NCBI GenBank assembly: GCA_016125335.1
Contig: WGLY01000004.1
Coordinates: 1 to 64,000, forward strand
Source of the DNA: Frankiales bacterium
GTDB taxonomy: Bacteria > Actinomycetota > Actinomycetes > S36-B12 > CAIYMF01
Direction of reading: 5' to 3'
Length of the DNA: 64,000 nucleotides
Position numbers and translations under genes: made by a program. Of the stretch, positions 26,335 to 34,938 are shown piece by piece (the stretch's first letter is position 1; the number at the start of each line of letters is the position of its first letter). A model generated the notes under the pieces. The model did no database searches and was not told the origin of the DNA. It worked only from the letters and a program-made list of their open reading frames with translations.

Positions 26335-27972
26335 GTGACCGACGCCGCGCCCGTGCCGATGCCGGGCGACGCGTCCTCTCCCCCGGCCGCCGCTGGCGCC
26401 GACACCTCCGGCGACCCGGCGCCGGCCGCACCCGAGCGCCCGGCCGCCGTCCCGCTGCTCGCCCCGCGCGAGGGCGTCCCGCCCGTGATCGAGACGGCCG
26501 AGGCGCTCGAGGCGGCCGCGGCCGCCCTCGCCGCGGGCACGGGTCCCGTGGCGGTGGACGCCGAGCGGGCCAGCGGCTACCGCTACGGCCAGCGCGCCTA
26601 CCTCGTGCAGCTGCGCCGGGCCGGTTCGGGCACGCACCTCGTGGACCCCATCGCGGTGCCGGACCTCGCCGCCCTGGCCGAGGCGCTCGAGGGCACCGAA
26701 TGGGTGCTGCACGCGGCGTCGCAGGACCTCCCCTGCCTGCGCGAGGTGGGGCTAGCGCCCGCGCGCCTGTTCGACACCGAGCTCGCCGGCCGGCTGCTGG
26801 GCCACCCCAAGGTGGGCCTGTCCGCCCTGCTCGAGGAGGTGCTCGGCTACTCCCTGGCCAAGGAGCACTCCGCGGCCGACTGGTCCACCCGCCCGCTGCC
26901 GGAGCCCTGGCTGCGCTACGCGGCGCTCGACGTCGAGCTGCTCGTCGAGCTGCGCGACGCGCTCGAGGCAGAGCTGCGTGAGGCGGGCAAGCTGGCCTGG
27001 GCGCACGAGGAGTTCGACGCCGTGCGCGACGCCCCGGCGCCCGCGCCCCGGGTCGACCCCTGGCGCCGGACCTCGGGCATGCACAAGGTGCGCCGGCCGC
27101 GCCAGCTCGCCGTGATCCGCTCGCTGTGGCTGCGCCGCGACGAGATCGCCCGGCGCCGGGACACCTCGCCGAGCCGGGTGCTGCCGGACTCCGCGATCGT
27201 CGCCGCGGCGACTGCCGCCCCCTCCCTGGGCCCGGACGGGCTCTCCGCGGTGCCGGCCTTCGGCGGCCGCGGCGCCCGGCGCCACCTGCGCGAGTGGCAG
27301 GCCGCGCTCGACGACGCCCTCGCCCTCGACGACGCGGACCTGCCGGTCACCTCCCTGCCGGCCGACGGCCCGCCCCCGCCGCGGTCGTGGGCGGACAAGG
27401 ACCCCGACGCCGCCGCCCGCCTCGCCGCCGCCCGCACCGCGGTGGGGCAGGCGGCCGACCGGCTCCGGATGCCGGCCGAGAACCTCGTGACCCCCGACCT
27501 CGTGCGCCGGCTCGCGTGGGAGCCGCCCGCCGCCCTCACCGAGGACGCCGTGGCCGCCGCCCTCACCGGCGGCGGGGCGCGCCCCTGGCAGGTCGCTCAG
27601 GTCGCGCCGCTGCTCGTGCCCGCGCTGCACCGCACGGCGGCCGACGCCGCCGCCGACGCCGCGGCCGACGCGGCCCGGCACCCCGCTCCCGCGTCGTCCG
27701 ACGAGCCGGCACCGCGCTCGGCTCCCGCGGCGTCCGGGCAGGCCGGCACCGCTGCGGGCACGGTCGCGGGCCCGCGACGCCGGCGGCCGGTTGCGGAGCC
27801 GCGGTCATCGTCGGGCGCGGCGTCCGGCTCGGCGCCCAGCGCGGCGCCCCTCGTGGAGCCCGGCGCGGCGCCCGCGGAGCCCGCCGAGGGACGCACCCGG
27901 CGTCGCCGACGGCGGTCCCGACAGCCGGACACCGCTCGACTTGAGACGGGCGACCCCGACATGCTTAGGTGA
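26335..27972 (+). CDS. rnd: Ribonuclease D with long C-terminal tail
   Basis: A 545-residue 3'-5' exoribonuclease. The DEDD-type catalytic residues are visible: D75 and E77 in VAVDAERASG, the Asp in HAASQDLPCL, and YAALDVELL. An HRDC domain follows (about 215-290). The last 130 residues are low-complexity, with Ala-Asp repeats and an Arg-rich end (RTRRRRRRS-like), probably disordered and RNA-binding. TATCCT ends 6 nt before the GTG, so translation is probably leaderless. The stop codon lies inside the iron box of the next gene. Confidence 0.92.
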   Translation: MTDAAPVPMPGDASSPPAAAGADTSGDPAPAAPERPAAVPLLAPREGVPPVIETAEALEAAAAALAAGTGPVAVDAERASGYRYGQRAYLVQLRRAGSGTHLVDPIAVPDLAALAEALEGTEWVLHAASQDLPCLREVGLAPARLFDTELAGRLLGHPKVGLSALLEEVLGYSLAKEHSAADWSTRPLPEPWLRYAALDVELLVELRDALEAELREAGKLAWAHEEFDAVRDAPAPAPRVDPWRRTSGMHKVRRPRQLAVIRSLWLRRDEIARRRDTSPSRVLPDSAIVAAATAAPSLGPDGLSAVPAFGGRGARRHLREWQAALDDALALDDADLPVTSLPADGPPPPRSWADKDPDAAARLAAARTAVGQAADRLRMPAENLVTPDLVRRLAWEPPAALTEDAVAAALTGGGARPWQVAQVAPLLVPALHRTAADAAADAAADAARHPAPASSDEPAPRSAPAASGQAGTAAGTVAGPRRRRPVAEPRSSSGAASGSAPSAAPLVEPGAAPAEPAEGRTRRRRRRSRQPDTARLETGDPDMLR

Positions 27973-27983
27973 GCCTTACCTAC
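27965..27983. promoter_or_regulatory. IdeR/DtxR-type iron box
   Basis: TTAGGTGAGCCTTACCTAC matches the 19-bp DtxR/IdeR consensus (TTAGGTTAGGCTAACCTAA) at 15 positions. It begins inside rnd, covers its stop codon, and lies about 20 nt before the FTR1 permease gene. Repression by iron-loaded IdeR/DtxR is the expected outcome. Confidence 0.82.
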
Positions 27984-28002
27984 ATGGAGGACAGGAACGC
28001 CG

Positions 28003-28845
28003 ATGCTCGCGAACTATCTGATCGGTCTGCGTGAGGGCCTTGAGGCGGCCCTCGTCGTCGGCATCCTCGTGGCCTACGTCGTCAAGGCGGGCCACCGCCA
28101 GCGCCTGGGGATGGTCTGGGCCGGCACCGGAGTGGCCGTCGGGCTCTCGCTGGCCTTCGCCGGGGCGCTCACGCTCACCTCGCACACGCTGACCGAGGAG
28201 GCCGAGCACGCCTTCGCGGGCACGCTGTCCGTCGTGGCCGTCGCGCTGGTCACCTGGATGGTCTTCTGGATGCGGCGCACCGCGCGCGAGCTGCGCGGCG
28301 AGCTGCACGGCCGCCTCGACCGCGCGCTGGCCGGCGGCGGGATCGCGCTCGGCATGGTCGCGCTCGTCGCGGTGCTCCGCGAGGGCCTGGAGACCGCGCT
28401 GTTCCTGTGGGCGGCCACGGTGGGCTCCACCGCCGCGGCCTCGGCCCTCCTCGGGGCGCTGCTGGGCATCCTCACGGCGGTCGGCATCGGCTGGGCCGTC
28501 TACCGCGGCGCCGTGCGGCTCAACCTGGCCACCTTCTTCACCTGGACCGGGGCCCTGCTCGTGGTGGTCGCCGCCGGCGTGCTCGCCTACGGCGTCCGCG
28601 ACCTGCAGGAGGCCGGCTGGCTGCCCGGCGGCGAGAACATCGCCTTCGACGTGAGCGGCACCATCGACGAGAACGGCCCCGTGGGCACGCTGCTCGGCGG
28701 CTTCTTCCACTTCGACCCGGTCACCACCTGGCTCCAGCTCACCGTGTGGGCGGTCTACCTCGTGGTCACGCTCGCGTTCTACTTCCGGCCGCACCACCCG
28801 GTGCCGGCCGAGGTCGCCGAGCAGCCCGAGCCCTCCCGCGCCTGA
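28003..28845 (+). CDS. efeU: FTR1-family high-affinity iron permease
   Basis: A 280-residue membrane protein with seven hydrophobic segments. Both iron-translocating REGLE motifs are present, at residues 10-14 and 125-129. FTR1/EfeU moves iron across the cytoplasmic membrane, normally with EfeO and the peroxidase EfeB; neither follows here. AGGA lies 6 nt before the ATG. An iron box sits just upstream, so expression should rise when iron is scarce. The next gene is an unrelated AlkD-like protein. Confidence 0.93.
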   Translation: MLANYLIGLREGLEAALVVGILVAYVVKAGHRQRLGMVWAGTGVAVGLSLAFAGALTLTSHTLTEEAEHAFAGTLSVVAVALVTWMVFWMRRTARELRGELHGRLDRALAGGGIALGMVALVAVLREGLETALFLWAATVGSTAAASALLGALLGILTAVGIGWAVYRGAVRLNLATFFTWTGALLVVVAAGVLAYGVRDLQEAGWLPGGENIAFDVSGTIDENGPVGTLLGGFFHFDPVTTWLQLTVWAVYLVVTLAFYFRPHHPVPAEVAEQPEPSRA

Positions 28846-28861
28846 GCCGCCCGAGCACCCG

Positions 28862-29578
28862 GTGGCCCCGGACGCCCGCCTGCTCGACGCCGTGCGCGCG
28901 GCCCTGCGCGCCGCGGCCGACCCGCAGCGCGCCCCGGCCATGCAGGACTACATGAAGTCCACGATGCCGTTCCTGGGCGTGCCCCGGCCGGCGTTCACCG
29001 CGGCGCTGCGCCCGGTGTGGGCGGCCCACCCGCCGCGGGACCGCGCCACGTGGGAGGACTCCGTCCGCGCGCTGTGGGACGACGCGGCCGCACGCGAGGA
29101 GCGCTACGCCGCCCTCGCCCTCCTGTCCGCGCGCCCGGCGCGGGGGTGGCACGACTCCGGCCTGGTGCCGCTGCTCGAGCACCTCGCGGTCACCGGGGCC
29201 TGGTGGGACCTCGTCGACGACGTCGCCTCCCACCACGTGGCCCCGCTGCACCGCGCGGACCCCGACGCCCTCGCGCCGGTCCTGCGCCGCTGGTCGGTGG
29301 CCGACGACCTGTGGCTGCGCCGGGCCGCGATCCTGGGCCAGCTGGGCTCGGGTGCCGGCACCGACCGCGACCTGCTCCGCGAGGTGATCGCCGCGAACCT
29401 GCCGGGATCGGCGTACGGCGGGGAGTTCTTCGTGCGCAAGGCGATCGGCTGGGCGCTGCGCGACCTCGCCCACCGCGACCCGGACTGGGTGCGCGCCTAC
29501 CTGGCCGAGCAGGGCCAGGCGCTCAGCCCGCTCTCGCGCCGCGAGGCCGGCCGACACCTGGCCGCGGCGCCCTCCTGA
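28862..29578 (+). CDS. DNA alkylation repair protein (AlkD-like, HEAT-like repeats)
   Basis: A 238-residue all-helical protein of the AlkC/AlkD family, glycosylases that excise positively charged alkylated bases. Family segments include MKSTMPFLGVPRPAF, YAALALLSARPARGW, TGAWWDLVDDVASHHV and EFFVRKAIGWALRDLAHRDP, with the Trp and Asp expected in the lesion-binding groove. GTG start 16 nt after efeU. It may be cotranscribed, but no functional link is evident. Confidence 0.88.
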   Translation: MAPDARLLDAVRAALRAAADPQRAPAMQDYMKSTMPFLGVPRPAFTAALRPVWAAHPPRDRATWEDSVRALWDDAAAREERYAALALLSARPARGWHDSGLVPLLEHLAVTGAWWDLVDDVASHHVAPLHRADPDALAPVLRRWSVADDLWLRRAAILGQLGSGAGTDRDLLREVIAANLPGSAYGGEFFVRKAIGWALRDLAHRDPDWVRAYLAEQGQALSPLSRREAGRHLAAAPS

Positions 29579-29715
29579 CGGCCACCCAGCCCCTGCACGC
29601 GCCCGCACCCGGTCTCTCAGCCGGTTCCCATCCGTGCCATAGGGCGACCTCAGGCCCACCCGACAGCATCGGACCCACGACGGCGCACCCCCGCGCCCGA
29701 CCGCCAGGAGGCCTC

Positions 29716-30381
29716 GTGCAGCACCGCCCGTGGACGCCGAACCACCGCGACGCCCTGCTCGGCCGGGTCTCCCGGCTCACCGCCGGCACGGCCGTCGTGG
29801 GCACCGTGGGCGCCGTCGGGCTCGCCGCCGGCCTCGGGGTGACGGCCAGCACCACCGCCGCCGCGAGCACGACCACCACGCGGTCCACCACCGCGCAGCC
29901 GGTCCAGGCGCGCACCACGACCGGCTCCGGCACCGCCTCGTCCGGCACCTCCTCGAACGGCTCCTCGACGAGCTCGAGCGGCTCCTCCCGCGCGAGCCGC
30001 GCAGCCGTGCAGGTGCAGGTGCTCAACGGCAGCGGCATCCAGGGGGCCGCGGCGGCCGAGGCCCAGCGGCTCACCCAGCAGGGCTTCACCGTCGTCGGGA
30101 TCGGCAACGCCCCGCGCGTGGCGCGCACGCTGATCGCGGTGTCGGCCCACGACATCGCCGGCGCCCGCACGCTGGCCGACGCGACCGGCGTGGGCCCCGT
30201 CGCCACCGCCGACACCAACGGCTACGTCGTGCTCATCCTCGGCCCGGACTGGACCGGGTCGGGCACCTCCTCGAGCTCGAGCTCGAGCTCGTCCTCCAGC
30301 CAGGTGCAGCCCTGGCAGCCGCCCGCCCCGTCCGTGCAGGGCGGCGGGGGCGGCCCGGTCGTGGCCTCCGGCGGGTCCTGA
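29716..30381 (+). CDS. LytR_C-domain membrane-anchored protein
   Basis: A 221-residue protein with a cytoplasmic basic start, one transmembrane helix (about 20-42), a Ser/Thr-rich linker, a LytR_C domain (about 95-185: VQVLNGSGIQGAAAAEA and VVLILGPDW), and a second Ser run plus a Gly/Pro-rich tail. LytR_C occurs at the end of wall-polymer ligases and as separate cell-envelope proteins. Here there is no LCP catalytic domain, so an accessory role at the wall is the safest reading. AGGAGG precedes the GTG by 4 nt. Confidence 0.8.
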   Translation: MQHRPWTPNHRDALLGRVSRLTAGTAVVGTVGAVGLAAGLGVTASTTAAASTTTTRSTTAQPVQARTTTGSGTASSGTSSNGSSTSSSGSSRASRAAVQVQVLNGSGIQGAAAAEAQRLTQQGFTVVGIGNAPRVARTLIAVSAHDIAGARTLADATGVGPVATADTNGYVVLILGPDWTGSGTSSSSSSSSSSSQVQPWQPPAPSVQGGGGGPVVASGGS

Positions 30382-30481
30382 CCCGCCCGGCTCTCCCCTG
30401 GGCCTGCCCGGCGGCGCCCGACCGGCGCCGGCGGGCAGGCGGGGCGCCACGCCGGCCCCCGACCCGGCGTCGCGGGCCCGG

Positions 30482-30518
30482 TTACCGGCGGGTAGCATCG
30501 GTCATTACCGACCGGTAA
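30482..30518. promoter_or_regulatory. Tandem TetR-like operators before fadA-fadB
   Basis: TTACCGACCGGTAA (30505-30518) has perfect 6-nt arms around AC. A weaker copy, TTACCGGCGGGTAG, starts 23 nt upstream at 30482. They lie 34-70 nt before the thiolase GTG. Actinobacterial fatty-acid oxidation genes are commonly controlled by TetR repressors that release DNA on binding acyl-CoA; the actual regulator is not in the window. Confidence 0.65.
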
Positions 30519-30551
30519 CACCCGTCGGTCCGCCTCCTGCTGGGAGTTCCC

Positions 30552-31763
30552 GTGACTGCATCCCGTGCCGTGCGCGACGTCGTGCTGGTCGACGCCGTCC
30601 GCACGCCGTTCGGCAAGGCCGGCGCGAACGGCATGTACGCCGAGACCCGCGCCGACGACCTCGTGGTGGCCGCCTTCCGCGAGCTGCTGCGCCGCAACCC
30701 CGCGCTGCCGGCCGAGCGCATCGACGACGTCGCGGTGGCCGCGACCACGCAGATCGGTGACCAGGGGCTCACCCTGGGCCGCACCGCGGGGATCCTCGCC
30801 GGCTTCCCCCGCTCGGTGCCCGGCCAGTCGGTCGACCGGATGTGCGCCGGCGCGATGACCGCCGTCACCAACCTCGCGAGCGGCATCGGCGTCGGCGCCT
30901 ACGACGTCGTCGTCGCGGGCGGCGTCGAGCACATGGGCCGCCACCCCATGGGCGAGGGCGTCGACCCCAACCCGCGCTTCGTCTCCGAGCGGCTGGTCGA
31001 CACCGAGGCCCTCGTCATGGGGCGCACCGCCGAGAACCTGCACGACCGCTTCCCGCACCTCACCCGGGCGCGCGCCGACGAGTTCGCCCTGCGCAGCCAG
31101 GAGCGCACCGCCAAGGCCTACGCCGACGGCGTCATCCAGCAGGACCTCGTGCCCGTGGCGGTCCGCAGCGCCGAGAGCGGCTGGGGCGTGGCCACCGTCG
31201 ACGAGCCGCCCCGCCCGGAGACCACGCTCGAGGGGCTCGCGGCCCTGCGCACGCCGTTCCGCGCCCACGGGCGGGTGACGGCGGGCAACTCCGCCGGGCT
31301 CAACGACGGCGCGACCGCCGCGCTGCTCGTCGCCGAGGACGTCGCGGCCGAGCTGGGCCTGGCCCGCAAGGCGCGCCTGGTGTCCTTCGCCTTCGCCGGG
31401 GTCGCCCCCGAGGTCATGGGCATCGGCCCGGTGCCCTCCACCGAGAAGGCCCTGGCCCGCGCCGGGCTGTCGATCGAGGACATCGGGCTGTTCGAGGTCA
31501 ACGAGGCCTTCGCCGTGCAGGTGCTGGCCTTCCTCGACCACTTCGGCCTCGCCGACGACGACCCTCGGGTCAACCCGTTCGGCGGCGCGATCGCCGTCGG
31601 CCATCCCTTGGCGTCGTCGGGCATCCGGCTCATGGCCAACCTCGCGCGGTCGTTCGAGGCCCACCCCGAGGTGCGCTACGGGCTCACGACGATGTGCATC
31701 GGCCTGGGCATGGGCGGCACCGTCATCTGGGAGAACCCGCACCACGAGGGCGAGGACGCATGA
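30552..31763 (+). CDS. fadA: Acetyl-CoA acyltransferase (thiolase)
   Basis: A 403-residue thiolase that cleaves 3-ketoacyl-CoA to acetyl-CoA and a shortened acyl-CoA in beta-oxidation. The nucleophilic Cys98 is in SVDRMCAGAMT. The other active-site motifs are NEAFAVQ, GGAIAVGHPLASSGIR and CIGLGMGGTV. GGGAG lies 5 nt before the GTG. The stop overlaps the start of fadB (ATGA), so the two subunits of the trifunctional complex are translationally coupled. Confidence 0.95.
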   Translation: MTASRAVRDVVLVDAVRTPFGKAGANGMYAETRADDLVVAAFRELLRRNPALPAERIDDVAVAATTQIGDQGLTLGRTAGILAGFPRSVPGQSVDRMCAGAMTAVTNLASGIGVGAYDVVVAGGVEHMGRHPMGEGVDPNPRFVSERLVDTEALVMGRTAENLHDRFPHLTRARADEFALRSQERTAKAYADGVIQQDLVPVAVRSAESGWGVATVDEPPRPETTLEGLAALRTPFRAHGRVTAGNSAGLNDGATAALLVAEDVAAELGLARKARLVSFAFAGVAPEVMGIGPVPSTEKALARAGLSIEDIGLFEVNEAFAVQVLAFLDHFGLADDDPRVNPFGGAIAVGHPLASSGIRLMANLARSFEAHPEVRYGLTTMCIGLGMGGTVIWENPHHEGEDA

Positions 31764-33868
31764 GCACCGTGACCACCGCAGCGGCGCTGCCGGAGGAGAT
31801 CGTCACCCGGTCCCTCGTGCGCGTCGTCGACCTGCCGGGCGGCGGTGGCCGGGCCGCCGTGCTCACGCTCGACAACGGCCACGACCACACCAAGCCCAAC
31901 TCGTTCGGCATCGGCGGCCTCACGTCGATGTCCGAGGCGCTCGACCGGGTCGAGGCCGACGCCGCGGCCGGCGAGATCGCCGCGCTCGTCGTCACCGGCA
32001 AGCCGTTCGTGTTCGCGGTCGGGGCCGACGTCACCGGCATGCCGGCCATCCGCGACATCGAGCAGGCGCGCGCGCTCGGACGCCTGGGCCACCAGGTGTT
32101 CCGGCGGCTCGGCGAGCTGCCGGTGCCGTCGTTCGCACTCGTCAACGGCGCCGCCATCGGCGGTGGGCTCGAGGTCGCGCTGCACTGCACCTACCGTGCC
32201 GTGTCGACCGGTGCCGGCATGATCGCCCTGCCCGAGGTCTCGCTCGGCATCGTGCCGGGCTGGGGCGGGGCCTACCTGCTCCCCCGCCTCGTCGGCGCCA
32301 GGTCCGCCGTGAAGGTCGTCGTCGAGAACCCGCTCAACCAGAACCGGATGCTGCGGCCCGACGAGGCGCTCGCCCTCGGGATCTTCGACGTCGCCTTCGA
32401 GCCGGCCGACTTCCTCGTCGAGGGGCTGCGCTGGGTGTCGCGCGTGCTCACCGGCGCCGAGACGGTGACCCGGCCCGAGGTCGACCTCGGCCAGGCGTGG
32501 GACGACGCCGTCGCCGCCGGACGGGCCGCGGTCGACGCCAAGCTGCACGGCGCGGCGCCCGCGCCGTACGCCGCGCTCGACCTCATCGCTTCGGCGCGCA
32601 CCCGCACCCGCGACGAGGGCTTCGCCGCCGAGGACGAGGCGCTCGCCACGCTCGTGATGGGCGACGAGATGCGCGCCAGCCTCTACTCCTTCGACCTCGT
32701 GCAGCGCCGCGCCAAGCGGCCCGTGGGCGTGCCGGACAAGGGCCTCGCGCGCCCGGTCACCAAGGTCGGCGTCGTCGGCGCCGGGCTCATGGCCAGCCAG
32801 CTCGCGCTGCTGTTCGTGCAGCGCCTCGAGGTGCCGGTCGTGATGACCGACCTCGACCAGGCGCGCGTCGACAAGGGCGTCGCCTGGGTGCACGGCGAGA
32901 TCGACACCCGCCTGGCCAAGGGCCGCATCAGCCCGGACAAGGCCAACCGGCTCAAGGCGCTGGTCACCGGTGCGACGTCCAAGGACGTGTTCGCCGACGC
33001 CGACGTCGTCATCGAGGCGGTCTTCGAGGACCTCAAGGTGAAGCAGCAGGTCTTCGCCGAGGTCGAGCAGGTCGTGTCCGACACGTGCGTGCTGCTCACC
33101 AACACCTCGTCGCTGTCGGTGTCGGCCATGGCCGAGGGGCTGGCGCACCCGGAGCGGGTGGTGGGCTTCCACTTCTTCAACCCCGTGGCGCTCATGCCGC
33201 TGCTCGAGATCGCCCGCGCCGAGCGCACCGACGACCCGTCGCTCGCCACGGCGTTCGCGCTCGGCAAGTCGCTGAAGAAGTCGTGCGTGCTCGTCGCCGA
33301 CGCGCCGGCGTTCGTCGTCAACCGGCTGCTGACCCGCTTCCTCGGCGAGGTCACCGCCGCGTACGACGAGGGCACCCCGTTCGACGTCGTCAACGCCGCG
33401 CTCGAGCCGCTCGGGCTGCCGATGTCGCCGTTCGTCCTGCTCCAGCTGGTCGGGCCGGCGGTGGCCTTCCACACCGCCGAGACGCTGCACCAGGCCTTCC
33501 CCGACCGGTTCGGCGTCTCGGAGAACCAGCGCCGCATCGTCGAGGCCGGTGTGGGAACCCTGCTGGCCTGGGACGGTCCGGTGCCCCGCATGGCCGACGA
33601 CGTCGCCGCGCTGCTCGAGACCGGCACGACCCCCTCCACCGCGGAGCAGGTCCGGCAGCGGGCGCTCGACGCGCTCGCGCAGGAGGTCCGGCTCATGCTC
33701 GACGAGGGCGTCGTCGCCGACCCGCGCGACATCGACCTCTGCCTGCTGCTCGGTGCCGGCTGGCCGTTCCACCTCGGCGGCATCACGCCGTACCTCGACC
33801 GCACGGGCACCAGCGAGCGGGTCACCGGCCGCCGGTTCCTCGACCCGTGGGTGGCCTCGATCGGCTGA
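31760..33868 (+). CDS. fadB: 3-hydroxyacyl-CoA dehydrogenase/enoyl-CoA hydratase (FadB)
   Basis: A 702-residue bifunctional protein. The N-terminal crotonase domain (about 1-250) contains NGAAIGGGLEVALHC and ALPEVSLGIVPGWGGAYLLP. The NAD-binding domain starts near residue 335 with KVGVVGAGLMASQLALLF, followed by the HFFNPVALMPLLEI and NRLLTRFLGE dehydrogenase motifs. It hydrates enoyl-CoA and oxidises the 3-hydroxy product. It overlaps fadA by 4 nt. Together they form a complete beta-oxidation pair. Confidence 0.95.
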   Translation: MSTVTTAAALPEEIVTRSLVRVVDLPGGGGRAAVLTLDNGHDHTKPNSFGIGGLTSMSEALDRVEADAAAGEIAALVVTGKPFVFAVGADVTGMPAIRDIEQARALGRLGHQVFRRLGELPVPSFALVNGAAIGGGLEVALHCTYRAVSTGAGMIALPEVSLGIVPGWGGAYLLPRLVGARSAVKVVVENPLNQNRMLRPDEALALGIFDVAFEPADFLVEGLRWVSRVLTGAETVTRPEVDLGQAWDDAVAAGRAAVDAKLHGAAPAPYAALDLIASARTRTRDEGFAAEDEALATLVMGDEMRASLYSFDLVQRRAKRPVGVPDKGLARPVTKVGVVGAGLMASQLALLFVQRLEVPVVMTDLDQARVDKGVAWVHGEIDTRLAKGRISPDKANRLKALVTGATSKDVFADADVVIEAVFEDLKVKQQVFAEVEQVVSDTCVLLTNTSSLSVSAMAEGLAHPERVVGFHFFNPVALMPLLEIARAERTDDPSLATAFALGKSLKKSCVLVADAPAFVVNRLLTRFLGEVTAAYDEGTPFDVVNAALEPLGLPMSPFVLLQLVGPAVAFHTAETLHQAFPDRFGVSENQRRIVEAGVGTLLAWDGPVPRMADDVAALLETGTTPSTAEQVRQRALDALAQEVRLMLDEGVVADPRDIDLCLLLGAGWPFHLGGITPYLDRTGTSERVTGRRFLDPWVASIG

Positions 33869-34019
33869 GGCCGACCGGACGCCGCCACGGCGCTGCCCGC
33901 GATCGCGTCCCCCCGGATGGGGGTCGCGTGACCGTGAGTCCACCCGCCGCCACGGTGCGTGCACCCGTGTCACCCTGCGGGGCGTCGAGGCGGCGCGGCC
34001 GGCCGCGTACGGTCGGAGC

Positions 34020-34910
34020 ATGGCCGAGGACCGCGTGTCGACCGCACTGCGTCGCGCGGTCCTCGCCGTCTCCCTGCTCGACGCCGACCTCGCCGACGTC
34101 GAGCTCAGCGACGCCGGGGTGAGCCTCGGCGCGGCCGGGTCCACGCTGGCCGTCGGCTGGGGCGAGCTGGTGCTCGCCGCGGGCGGATCGGACACCCCGG
34201 GCGACGAGGTGCAGCGCCGGGTGCGCCGCTGGCTGCGGCTGCGCCGCGCCGTCGCCGAGGCCGTGGCGGTCGCCGACTCCCCGGAGTCCGGCGCTGACCA
34301 CCTGCTCGCGCGGGTGCGTCCGCTCGGCCTGCCCGTGGGGCACGCCCTGCATCCCGGTCCGGCCTGGACCGTGCGGCCGGTGCTCGGCGGGGCGCTCGAG
34401 CTCGGCCTGGCGCTGCGCGGTGTCGACGACGACGCCCGGCGCGACCCGGACGCGTGCGGCGTGCTGCCCGTCTCCCTGCTCACCGCGGCGGGCCTCGACC
34501 CCGCGGCGGCGCTCGAGCGGGCCGAGCGCTACCTGGAGGACATGGCCGGGCTCGCGGCCGAGCGGTTCGTGCGCGACACCTCGGCGGTGCTGCGCCCGCT
34601 CGGCGACGCCGACGTGCCCACCCTGCTGGCCTCGGCGCGGTTCCGGCGGATGCTGCTGGGCGGCGAGGGGATGCGCTCGGCGGCGATCCCCACCCGGCGC
34701 CGCGGCTGGCTCGACCTGGGCCGGCTCGACCCGGCGTTCGTGCCCGCGGCCGCGGCCCTCACCGACCCGCAGGAGCAGGGGTTCCCGCGGCCCGTGCTCG
34801 TCACCGCCGACGAGGTGACCCTCGTGCGGCCGGGCGGCGACATCGTCGCCCAGTCGCTGGCCGACCCCGCCCCGGTGGAGCTCGGCACCCCGGTGGAGCG
34901 CCTGGCCTGA
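34020..34910 (+). CDS. Conserved actinobacterial protein of unknown function
   Basis: A 296-residue soluble protein, rich in Ala, Arg and Asp, with no membrane segments and no motif I recognise. Conserved-looking blocks are VGWGELVLAAGG, RWLRLRRAVAEA, RFVRDTSAVLRPLGDADVPTLL and RGWLDLGRLDPAF. TACGGT ends 6 nt before the ATG, supporting a real leaderless gene. It converges with dxs, leaving 28 nt between them. Confidence 0.7.
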   Translation: MAEDRVSTALRRAVLAVSLLDADLADVELSDAGVSLGAAGSTLAVGWGELVLAAGGSDTPGDEVQRRVRRWLRLRRAVAEAVAVADSPESGADHLLARVRPLGLPVGHALHPGPAWTVRPVLGGALELGLALRGVDDDARRDPDACGVLPVSLLTAAGLDPAAALERAERYLEDMAGLAAERFVRDTSAVLRPLGDADVPTLLASARFRRMLLGGEGMRSAAIPTRRRGWLDLGRLDPAFVPAAAALTDPQEQGFPRPVLVTADEVTLVRPGGDIVAQSLADPAPVELGTPVERLA

Positions 34911-34938
34911 GCGCAGGGCCCCTCAGAGGCCCGGCCGG

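Noticed and set aside
30270-30300. Short GAGCTC-type tandem repeat
   Set aside because: It encodes the serine run of the LytR_C protein in frame. Unit and length do not suggest phase variation.
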